Part shown: positions 45,850 through 53,332 of the stretch, in pieces
Position numbering within the stretch: the stretch's first letter is position 1
How the letters are laid out: the number at the start of each line of letters is the position of its first letter
Assembly (NCBI GenBank): GCA_003251635.1
Contig: QKEW01000012.1
Span: 1-53,332, forward strand
DNA: 53,332 nucleotides
Reading direction: 5' to 3'
Source: a bacterium
Lineage (GTDB): Bacteria; Patescibacteriota; Minisyncoccia; Moranbacterales; GWC2-37-73
Program-made: the position numbers and the translations under genes
Notes under the pieces: model-generated
Databases searched by the model: none
What the model saw: only the letters and a program-made list of their open reading frames with translations
What the model was told of the DNA's origin: nothing

Positions 45850-46962
45850 CTATTTTTTCTTAACTGTCAAGGTCTCAGACTCTTTGTCCAAAACCCGGGC
45901 ATTTTCCACATCTTTGCGCGCAGCTGGCGAAAGGGAAGCAGAAACTTTCTTTAGGGCCATGGCATCAATTTTCAAAATTTCTTGCCATTTATCTAAGGGC
46001 TCCAAAATATCCCTGATTTGTTGCTGGTCATATTTATAGGTCTTTCGCAATGTTCTGGCGATGATACCTTTTTCGCCAAAAACTCTCTCCACGCCTTCTT
46101 GCTGCATATATTGTTGAATTTTTTCTTGCAGTTTGGCCATTTTCAGTTTCTCTCCGGAAATTTGATTTTTGGTTTCAATGTATTCATCAATAGCCTGGTT
46201 AATTTCCTGACTGTCAATTTTGCGCTCCTGCCGAAATTTGTGACGCCAAGCCGGACAGATTTTCTGGTAGCCGCACCAATCGCAAAGGGGATTAACATTG
46301 GGTGGGAAATTGCCTTTTTCAATTTCAGCGATCACTTCCAAAAAGAGGCTGCGTACTTTTTCCAATTGCTCTTGAGTGCGAGTGGAACTTAATTTCACTC
46401 CGTGTTTTAGATAATATAAACTAACTTTTATCTTATCGATATTTTCAATTTCTTTCGGATAACGCTTCAAAAAAGCTTGGAGATAAACTGAAAGCTGCAA
46501 ATCGTTGTCGACTTTTTCCTGTGAAGGCATTTTTTTGGTAGTTTTGTAGTCGATGATTTCATACCCATCTTCGGTTTTGTCGATCCGATCGATGATACCG
46601 GAAATTACGTGGTCACCAATTTCAATTTGAAAAGGACTTTCCAAGTCAACAATGATGAAATCAGCCGGATTGTTTTTTTGATAATATTTTTGAACCATGG
46701 AAACGCCCAATGAAAAGGCGGCGCGCTCTTCCAATTCGTCCTCAAAAATTTCACTATTCCAATTTTTAGAAAAATAATCCAAGGCTTGTTCGAGATTAGG
46801 CGCCACCAAAGCTGGGGTGTGAATAAAATTCAAAGTTGAGTGCAACAAAGTTCCAAAAATAGCCTCTTTGCTTTTAGGTTCTTTAACTTTATCAATATTT
46901 GAATATTTATATTTTAGCGGACAATTTTCAAAAGTCTGCAATGCTGAATAGGAAATTCTCAT
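45850..46962 (-). CDS. RecB-family PD-(D/E)XK nuclease with putative Fe-S cysteines
   Basis: ISYSALQTFENCPLKYKY, FGTLLHSTLNF, GIIDRIDKTEDGYEIIDYKTTK, CDWCGYQKICPAW. Confidence 0.88.
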   Translation of the reverse strand: MRISYSALQTFENCPLKYKYSNIDKVKEPKSKEAIFGTLLHSTLNFIHTPALVAPNLEQALDYFSKNWNSEIFEDELEERAAFSLGVSMVQKYYQKNNPADFIIVDLESPFQIEIGDHVISGIIDRIDKTEDGYEIIDYKTTKKMPSQEKVDNDLQLSVYLQAFLKRYPKEIENIDKIKVSLYYLKHGVKLSSTRTQEQLEKVRSLFLEVIAEIEKGNFPPNVNPLCDWCGYQKICPAWRHKFRQERKIDSQEINQAIDEYIETKNQISGEKLKMAKLQEKIQQYMQQEGVERVFGEKGIIARTLRKTYKYDQQQIRDILEPLDKWQEILKIDAMALKKVSASLSPAARKDVENARVLDKESETLTVKKK

Positions 46963-47037
46963 CTTATTTTATCGAATTGAAAAATTAAGCCTTTTTATTA
47001 TTTTAAATAATTTTGCACAAAAAGCCAAGTTTGGCTC

Positions 47038-47066
47038 TTGACTTGTTTGAATGGAAAAGTTAGAAT
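47038..47066 (+). promoter_or_regulatory. Promoter of the Rrf2-iscSU operon (TTGACT-N17-TAGAAT)
   Basis: Spacing 17. Confidence 0.65.
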
Positions 47067-47067
47067 T

Positions 47068-47092
47068 AATTCAGACTAATTTAGTAGGATTT
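47068..47092 (+). promoter_or_regulatory. Putative IscR/Rrf2-type operator overlapping the predicted TSS
   Basis: aattcaGACTaatttAGTaggattt resembles the IscR type 1 half-site arrangement GACT-N5-AGT. Confidence 0.5.
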
Positions 47093-47100
47093 AGATTTTT

Positions 47101-47520
47101 ATGAAATTTTCCACCAAAGCAGGGTATGGTCTAAAAGCCATGATGAATTTGGCTGCTGATTTTCCCACCAAAAAAAATATTAAGGAAATTTCTCAAGAAG
47201 AACATATTTCCTCTAAATATTTAGAAAAATTAATGGGTATTTTAAAAAAGAATCAGTTGGTTCGCAGTGTTCAAGGACAGGGAGGCGGCTATTTTTTAGC
47301 CAAAAAGCCTGGACAAATAACCGCTGGGGAAATAGTGGAAATTCTAGATGGACCAATTGCGCCAATGAAATGCTCCAGTGCTAAATGCAAAATGGCTGAG
47401 CATTGCAGTGCAAGCTCTGTTTGGAGTGAATTAGAAAAAGAGATGAAAAAATTTCTCTATAAACAAACTTTGGAAAAACTAATTAAAAACAATCAAACAA
47501 AAAAATATGTCAGAAAATAA
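47101..47520 (+). CDS. iscR: Rrf2/IscR-family transcriptional regulator
   Basis: STKAGYGLKAMMNLA, EISQEEHISSKYLEKLM, GQGGGYFLAK; C-x5-C-x5-C cysteines. Confidence 0.85.
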   Translation: MKFSTKAGYGLKAMMNLAADFPTKKNIKEISQEEHISSKYLEKLMGILKKNQLVRSVQGQGGGYFLAKKPGQITAGEIVEILDGPIAPMKCSSAKCKMAEHCSASSVWSELEKEMKKFLYKQTLEKLIKNNQTKKYVRK

Positions 47521-48733
47521 GAAAATATATTTAGATAATGCCGCTACTACCGCGACAGACCAAGAAGTTTTGCAAGAAATGCTACCTTATTTCAACGAGA
47601 AATTTGGAAATCCTATGTCAGTTCATAGTTTTGGTCAAGAAGCCATGGCCGCTGTCGATGAAGCGCGTGAAAAAGTGGCCAATTTTTTCCAGTGTTCACC
47701 TTTGGAGATCATTTTTACTTCTGGTGCCAGTGAGTCAAACAATTTATCCATCAAGGGTAGCGTCAGATCTTTTCAACTTAGTCACAAAGATAAGGATCAA
47801 AAACCTCATGTCATCACCAGTTCAATTGAGCATCACTGTGTTTTGGATACTTGCAAATCGTTGGAAAAAGATGATTTAGCTGAAGTTACTTTTTTGCCAG
47901 TCACTGAAAAAGGATTTATTAACTTGGGAAAACTAAAAGAAGCTATCCAGCCCAATACGATATTAATTTCAATTATGTATGTCAACAACGAAGTTGGCAC
48001 CATTCAGCCTATTGTTGAAATTGGAGAATTTTTGCAAAAACTTAATCAAGAAAGATTAGAGCAAAAACTACCAAAAATATTTTTTCACACTGATGCTACT
48101 CAAGCCCTTAATCATTTAGATTGCAACATTGATAAATTAGGAGTTGATCTTTTGTCTTTTTCTGGACACAAAATTTATGGACCAAAGGGAATTGGGGGAC
48201 TCTTTATTAGAAAAGGAACAGCTATTCGACGTATTCAAAGTGGTGGCGATCAAGAATTTAAATTGCGTGGAGGCACTCACAATGTTCCTGGAATTGTTGG
48301 GGTGGGCGCAGCTATTGAAAAGCTCTCGCAAGATCAAAATAAATCTGAAAAAATAATTGATTTGCAAAATTATTTAATCGAAAGGGTTTTAAAAGAAATT
48401 CCAAAAAGTAACCTAAATGGCTCCAGGGAAAATTTAGCCCCACACATTGTGAACTTTCGTTTTGATGGCGTGGAAGGCGAAAGTCTTCTGCTAGCTTTAG
48501 ACTTGGAAGGTATTGCAGTTTCAACTGGTTCAGCTTGTGCGGCCGGTGCCTTGGATCCATCTCATGTTTTATTGGCTATGGGACTTAAGCATGAACAGGC
48601 TCACAGCAGTCTCAGAGTTTCTTTGGGGAAAAATAATACTAAAGAAGAATTAGACGTGTTTGTCGAAAAACTTAAAAAAATCATCGAGAGACTTCGCCGG
48701 ATTTCTGGTGATGTTTTGAAGGATTTCCAATAA
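47507..48733 (+). CDS. iscS: Cysteine desulfurase
   Basis: YLDNAATTATDQEV, FTSGASESNN, DLLSFSGHKIYGPKGIGGL, STGSACAAGALDPSHVL. Confidence 0.95.
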   Translation: MSENKKIYLDNAATTATDQEVLQEMLPYFNEKFGNPMSVHSFGQEAMAAVDEAREKVANFFQCSPLEIIFTSGASESNNLSIKGSVRSFQLSHKDKDQKPHVITSSIEHHCVLDTCKSLEKDDLAEVTFLPVTEKGFINLGKLKEAIQPNTILISIMYVNNEVGTIQPIVEIGEFLQKLNQERLEQKLPKIFFHTDATQALNHLDCNIDKLGVDLLSFSGHKIYGPKGIGGLFIRKGTAIRRIQSGGDQEFKLRGGTHNVPGIVGVGAAIEKLSQDQNKSEKIIDLQNYLIERVLKEIPKSNLNGSRENLAPHIVNFRFDGVEGESLLLALDLEGIAVSTGSACAAGALDPSHVLLAMGLKHEQAHSSLRVSLGKNNTKEELDVFVEKLKKIIERLRRISGDVLKDFQ

Positions 48734-48751
48734 ATATTTATCCAAAGTTTT

Positions 48752-49141
48752 ATGAAATATTCTAAAAAAGTTATTGAGCATTTCACTCGGCCGCACAATC
48801 AAGGCGCAATCGAGCAGGCTGATGGAATCGGCACGGTTGGCAATCCAAAATGTGGTGATATAATGAGAATATATTTAAAAATTAATCAAAATTCAAAAGG
48901 GCAGGAGGTGATTGAAGATATCAAGTTTGAAACTCTGGGGTGCGGCGCAGCTATTTCAACTTCATCAATGATGACTGACTTAGCCAAGGGCAAGACCCTG
49001 GAGGAAGCTTTGAAAATTACCAATGAAAAAGTGGCGGAAGAACTGGGAGGACTTCCAACACTGAAAATGCACTGTTCCAACCTCGCCGCCGATGCGCTCA
49101 AAAAGGCGATCGAAGATTACCAATTGAAAAATAAAAAATAG
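48752..49141 (+). CDS. iscU: Fe-S cluster assembly scaffold IscU/NifU-like
   Basis: IEHFTRPHNQGAI, GNPKCGDIM, LGCGAAISTSSM, MHCSNLAADAL. Confidence 0.94.
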   Translation: MKYSKKVIEHFTRPHNQGAIEQADGIGTVGNPKCGDIMRIYLKINQNSKGQEVIEDIKFETLGCGAAISTSSMMTDLAKGKTLEEALKITNEKVAEELGGLPTLKMHCSNLAADALKKAIEDYQLKNKK

Positions 49142-49439
49142 TTTTTTTCAGTTCCTTTTTAAATAAAACAAGAGGGGATATTTTTTGCAAACATTAAACA
49201 TTAAACATTTTACAAAGGGGATTCATATTTTGAAGATAACCATATCCAATCATCGTGTTTGGTGGAAGTTTTTCAGAATCCATCCAATAACTGTCAATAA
49301 AGAATTGTCATCTTTAATTGATTATGTTTGCAATAATCCTAGGTGTCCTAGGATAAAGCATCATTGGGTTATTAGCGCTAGTAGTGATCCCAGAAGAAAA
49401 TGCAAGCTATTGTTCAGAAGCAGGTAAGCAAAAAAGAAA

Positions 49440-49472
49440 ATAAGCCGGATAACCTAAAGAGGTGCCGGCTTA
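49440..49472 (+). terminator. Terminator-like hairpin
   Basis: taagccgg ... acct-aaag-aggt ... ccggctta. Confidence 0.6.
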
Positions 49473-49571
49473 TTTCTATTAACAGGAATGTGGTTTTGGT
49501 ATATTTGCAACGTCGCACAATATATCTTTTGCGAACCAAAAAGGTTTGATTTCTAATGAATGAAAATAAAC

Positions 49572-49600
49572 ATCCCGTAGGAACCATGTTCCTACGGGAT
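49572..49600 (-). terminator. Terminator-like hairpin, 13-bp perfect stem
   Basis: atcccgtaggaac-cat-gttcctacgggat; minus-strand product continues GTTTATTTTC. Confidence 0.65.
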
Positions 49601-49623
49601 TTAGAAAACATAAAGGAAGATTT

Positions 49624-49722
49624 TTATTTGTGTAGAACCTGAAATATTCTACACCGTTGAAACTTTATTAAATCCATTACTACTTCTCCTTTAAAGGATT
49701 CTGAATCAAAAATGTTAGCCAT
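49624..49722 (-). CDS. Micro-ORF (32 aa) with strong SD, absent from the ORF track
   Basis: Minus strand aaggaaggaaggttttttATG; MANIFDSESFKGEVVMDLIKFQRCRIFQVLHK*; followed by the 49572-49600 hairpin. Confidence 0.4.
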   Translation of the reverse strand: MANIFDSESFKGEVVMDLIKFQRCRIFQVLHK

Positions 49723-49970
49723 AAAAAACCTTCCTTCCTTTTTGTATGGTTTTAAAATTGCTAATTTACTAACAAAATATAACTAAAAAGTAACTTTAAT
49801 TTGTAACATTTAACCATAAAAAAGTCAACCTTTAGGCAGGTATTATTTAATATTTATCCCTTATTTAAGCCAAAAAACAAGGCTAAAAATTGCGTTCTAA
49901 GCGATTTGAAATCTCTTTTGATACACCTATACCACTGAGATTTGGCAAAATTACTTTTCTAGAGAAAACT

Positions 49971-50006
49971 AAAATTCCGCCCGACAATTTTGTCAGGCGG
50001 AATTTT
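49971..50006 (-). terminator. Terminator for the 50016 gene (bidirectional potential)
   Basis: aaaattccgcc-c-gaca-attt-tgtc-a-ggcggaatttt. Confidence 0.75.
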
Positions 50007-50015
50007 ATTAAACAG

Positions 50016-50852
50016 CTATGTTTTTTTGTTTTTTTTTAACCACTTCTGTATTTCGGTGCAGAGCGTTGCTAAACCCACTAGTAACATTAATTGTTGGCTT
50101 GGACTATCAACATTGTCAGAATTAAATTCCCAGAAGTTACGTGTGGGATCTTGAATATCCGAATCCAGAAATGATGGTGCCACTCCAACCGAACAGCCAG
50201 ATTGGCTGTATATTGAAAATCTTCTATCCAAATTGACTCTAATGTCAAAAGGAAATTTTCTCCCAAAAACACAACTCTGCACATACATCATTGATTTAAT
50301 TGTTTTTTGTCTAATTTCTGACTTTTTTCTACTTAAGCTTTTATCTTTATTATCTTCATTTAAAAAATGTAGGAATTGGACAAAAGGAGAAAAACAAAAA
50401 CCAGAAACACCAAATCCCTTGAGTCCGTTTTCAATTAAAGTATTAAAGGTCAGTATTTGACAATCTTTATTTTTATTTAGGACTTCATTGTCGCTAGAAA
50501 GCATTAAATAAAAGAACTTATCAAAAAGTACATGAAAAGTAGCTGAAATCGCAAAAATCTTACCCAAATCAACTTGACTGGGAATTTCAATTTCATATTC
50601 CCAATAAAGTTTTGTCTCTTTTGTTAAAATAAAAACTCCGTTGAATCCCAACTCCTTTTCTCCAAAACTGCCTTGAAAAAATTCAAATTCGTATTCCCTC
50701 ATTAGATAACTACATAAATCATCATAGTCAATTTTAAAAAGCAGAACATTTTTTCTGATTTTTAGTTTTAGATATTTATTCCTAGAGTTCCAGGTTAATA
50801 GATAAAACCAAGAAGTCAATCCTGTTTCCAAAAATTGATAGCGCTCTGCCAT
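50016..50852 (-). CDS. Hypothetical protein (278 aa)
   Basis: Long ORF, SD gaaaggtg upstream of ATG, dedicated terminator. Confidence 0.65.
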   Translation of the reverse strand: MAERYQFLETGLTSWFYLLTWNSRNKYLKLKIRKNVLLFKIDYDDLCSYLMREYEFEFFQGSFGEKELGFNGVFILTKETKLYWEYEIEIPSQVDLGKIFAISATFHVLFDKFFYLMLSSDNEVLNKNKDCQILTFNTLIENGLKGFGVSGFCFSPFVQFLHFLNEDNKDKSLSRKKSEIRQKTIKSMMYVQSCVFGRKFPFDIRVNLDRRFSIYSQSGCSVGVAPSFLDSDIQDPTRNFWEFNSDNVDSPSQQLMLLVGLATLCTEIQKWLKKNKKT

Positions 50853-50972
50853 GTGTCGTCACCTTTCTTCTCTTATAGAAAATTTTTTGTTAAATAACTA
50901 GGGTACTAATTTATTTCACTTCCCTTTATGAAAGTAAAGAATTTTTGTGTCGCACAATCTAGTAATGCTCAC

Positions 50973-51359
50973 TTAATTATAGTCATTGTCCAATCTTTTG
51001 GCAAATAGCCTTGTTGCAATATTTTTGTCATAATAGTCACCTTGAATAGCTTTTTGCTTAAATCCAGCTTTTTCATACAATCTGAAACTTTCTTCAAGCT
51101 CAGATTGTCTTCCAGTCCAGAGTGTAATCCAGACAAGTCCCTGTTTTTTAGCTATTTGAATGATTTCTGAGATTAATTTTGAAGCTATACCGCTTCTTCT
51201 AAATTTTTTATTTACGTAAACATAGTCAATAATTATATTTCTAGGTTTACTATTTAAAGTCGAGGCATCCCTAGGAAAACTATACTTCAAATAACCAATC
51301 TGTTTTTTGTCCAGATGAGCAAGAATTTTCTTTGTTTTTTTATTATGTGAAATTTTCAT
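50973..51359 (-). CDS. GNAT-family N-acetyltransferase
   Basis: IIDYVYVNKKFRRSGIASKLISEIIQIAKKQG, EESFRLYEKAGFKQK. Confidence 0.88.
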   Translation of the reverse strand: MKISHNKKTKKILAHLDKKQIGYLKYSFPRDASTLNSKPRNIIIDYVYVNKKFRRSGIASKLISEIIQIAKKQGLVWITLWTGRQSELEESFRLYEKAGFKQKAIQGDYYDKNIATRLFAKRLDNDYN

Positions 51360-52606
51360 AAATATCTTTCTGGATCGACTGAAGCACCGGTTGGGATATA
51401 AAGTCCACTGACAATTTTAGACTGGGCAATTTCAAAACTATCAGCGTCAAACACAGTGAAATGTAAATGAGTCCCAGTTGAATAGCCAGTGCTACCCATT
51501 TTACCAATTTTTTCACCCTCATCTACTTTATCCCCTTTTCCAACATATTTTTCGCTCAAGTGCCCATAAAGAGTTACGAGACCATCTCCATGATCAACAG
51601 CCAGCCATTGACCATAAGCATAATTTCCACTGTTGCCGGAAGCAATGACCTTACCCTTTCGAACGCTAAAAATTTTGCTGCCGCTGTCTTTGCCAAAATC
51701 CATACCGTTGTGAAAGCCGCCAGCCCCATTGTCGCAAGACGGATAGGAGCGTCGAGCGAAATAATCGTGCAAACAACCATAATCTTGAGTAATTACCGAA
51801 CTTTCAACTGGATCTTTGAAATAATTTTTTTTGGCAGATGGCAAGTTGGCATAGTTAGCCACCTTGTCAGATTCCAACTCATAAATTTCATTTTCAATGC
51901 TATCCAAAAGCTTCTGATATTTATTTTCTTCGCCTTGAGCTTGACCAAGCAGAACCGTTTTTTGGTTTTTAGTTTTAGCCAGATAAGCGTTTTTTTCACC
52001 TAGTTGTAATTGTTCTTCGGCTAATTTATTTTTATCGTTTTCCAACTCAACCTTATCATCTTCCAGCTTCTTTTTCAGATCCCTAACTGAAGTTAGGACT
52101 TCGCGCATTTTTCCTCCGGTTTGAGCCAAGCGATCCTTTTCTGAAAGAAATGGTTCGAATTGTTCGTTGGAAACCAATTCAGCCAGGATGTTTTGTTGCT
52201 GATAGTTATAGAAATTTTTGAGTAAATCGCCCAAAATCTTTTTTTGGAATGAAATCGTTTCTTCCTTGTCACGTATTTCAGTTTGCTTGCGATTAATTTG
52301 ACCATTGAAGTCTTCGATTTTTTTTTTGCCGATTTCAATTTCAGTTTCGACTTTATCAATACTGACATTCATTATTGAAATCTGACCATTCAATGACTCC
52401 TGCTCCTTTTGCAGACCTTCGATTTTCTCCCGATATTTGTCAGCTTTCTCTTGTAATTCCTCAAGTTGTTTTTGAGCTTCTTCATCATCCTCGGAACTTG
52501 AAATATCCTCGATTGATTCGGCTTGGGAAATCGAATAAAAAACGCTAAAAAACAAAATCGCCGCCAATCCGATAAGCCAAATTCTTTTTTTATTGTTTTT
52601 AATCAT
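51356..52606 (-). CDS. M23-family peptidase with N-terminal coiled coil (EnvC/NlpD-like)
   Basis: FHNGMDFGKDSGSKIFSVRKGKVIASG, HGDGLVTLYGHLSE, STGTHLHF; N-terminal coiled coil. Confidence 0.92.
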   Translation of the reverse strand: MIKNNKKRIWLIGLAAILFFSVFYSISQAESIEDISSSEDDEEAQKQLEELQEKADKYREKIEGLQKEQESLNGQISIMNVSIDKVETEIEIGKKKIEDFNGQINRKQTEIRDKEETISFQKKILGDLLKNFYNYQQQNILAELVSNEQFEPFLSEKDRLAQTGGKMREVLTSVRDLKKKLEDDKVELENDKNKLAEEQLQLGEKNAYLAKTKNQKTVLLGQAQGEENKYQKLLDSIENEIYELESDKVANYANLPSAKKNYFKDPVESSVITQDYGCLHDYFARRSYPSCDNGAGGFHNGMDFGKDSGSKIFSVRKGKVIASGNSGNYAYGQWLAVDHGDGLVTLYGHLSEKYVGKGDKVDEGEKIGKMGSTGYSTGTHLHFTVFDADSFEIAQSKIVSGLYIPTGASVDPERYL

Positions 52607-52634
52607 TTTGTTTTTTATTTCTAAGCTTCACTTT

Positions 52635-53332
52635 TTATTTTTCCAGAGCTGATTCGATTCTCTGGATTGATTCTTTCTGACCTAAGACCCAAGCGACATC
52701 TGAAGGTGAAGGCGATTTTTGCTCACCAGTCAAAGCGACTCGCAGCGGCCAAAGAAATTCTCCGCGATTTTCACCAGCTGCGGCCAATAATTTTTCGGCC
52801 AAAATGTCTCGCCGCCAACCATCTGGTACAATTTCTTTCAAAACATCCAGGGCTTGTCTCAGATTGGTTTTGACGCTCCCAAAATCCATTTCCTTCCAAA
52901 CCAACAATTCTTTTTCATAGGACAATTTATCTTTGAAGAAAAACTTATTTTCCTCTCCAACTTCGCTAAGCTTGCTCAATCTTTCCTGTTCGATAGTTAA
53001 AATTTTCTCAAGATAATCTTTTTGTTGAAATTCAGTCGGTGCCTCTTGAAAGAAATCCTTTTCCCTCAAAAATGGTTGGGCTTTTTCAAGTAAATCAGAA
53101 ATTGATAATTTTTTAATGTATTGGCTATTGATCCAATCCAACTTTTTCAGATCAAAAACCGCGCCAGCTTTGTGAACTTTTTCCAAGCGGAAATTTTTTA
53201 CCAATTCGTCCAAGGAAAAAATTTCTTGAGTTTGGCCGCCGCCTGGATTCCAACCCAAAAGCGCAATGAAATTAATCAGAGCCTCTTTTAGGTAACCCTT
53301 TTTCAAATAATCTTCCACGGCCACGTCGCCTT
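52635..53332 (-). CDS. gltX: Glutamyl-tRNA synthetase, C-terminal part (5' end beyond window)
   Basis: YLKKGYLKEALINFIALLGWNPG, DLKKLDWINSQYIK, PLRVALTGEQKSPSPSDV; frame open through the window end. Confidence 0.9.
   Translation of the reverse strand, partial: GDVAVEDYLKKGYLKEALINFIALLGWNPGGGQTQEIFSLDELVKNFRLEKVHKAGAVFDLKKLDWINSQYIKKLSISDLLEKAQPFLREKDFFQEAPTEFQQKDYLEKILTIEQERLSKLSEVGEENKFFFKDKLSYEKELLVWKEMDFGSVKTNLRQALDVLKEIVPDGWRRDILAEKLLAAAGENRGEFLWPLRVALTGEQKSPSPSDVAWVLGQKESIQRIESALEK

Noticed and set aside
45850-46962. Cas4 of a CRISPR system
   Set aside because: Shares PD-(D/E)XK and Cys features, but no CRISPR repeats or other cas genes are present; RecB-family nuclease is the safer call.
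49185-49427. 80-aa + strand ORF after iscU
   Set aside because: No convincing start; possible TTG start near 49229 after aaagggg, but no motif. Left uncalled.
1-53332. tRNA/rRNA genes, transposases, integrases, prophage genes
   Set aside because: Looked for T-loop-like ggttcgaatcc signatures and recombinase motifs by eye; none convincing. A tRNAscan-SE/ISfinder run would be decisive.

Overview
The window reads as an AT-rich chromosomal segment of a Patescibacteria/CPR-type bacterium; this lineage call is inferred from gene content and A-rich, mostly SD-less starts, and no 16S or marker tree was run. Core genes: secD-secF, tyrS, pheS-pheT, mnmA, alaS, rplU, recR, dnaB, glyA, galU, rplI, pyrG, rpmA, a UMP kinase, an Rrf2 regulator-iscS-iscU operon and a 3' gltX fragment. 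A dTDP-rhamnose/glycosyltransferase cluster is also present. Accessory or unusual content: (i) a SecD with a parvulin (PPIase)-like insertion whose ARHILF strand lies C-terminal, suggesting a permuted or composite domain; (ii) an LPATG-anchored Ser/Asp-rich surface protein next to a sortase that carries a TSP3-like Ca-binding segment; (iii) two orphan secreted/membrane proteins whose promoter closely resembles that of the LPATG gene, with a structured leader and a hairpin-rich 3' region; (iv) a TraD/HerA-like ATPase with a C-terminal zinc ribbon, paired with a membrane partner; (v) an archaeal-type UMP kinase; (vi) an IscR-type operator on the Rrf2-iscSU promoter; (vii) a lipase fused to a beta-helix surface protein (5' truncated); (viii) small ORFs missed by the supplied ORF track. 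No tRNA, rRNA, CRISPR array, transposase or prophage was seen.
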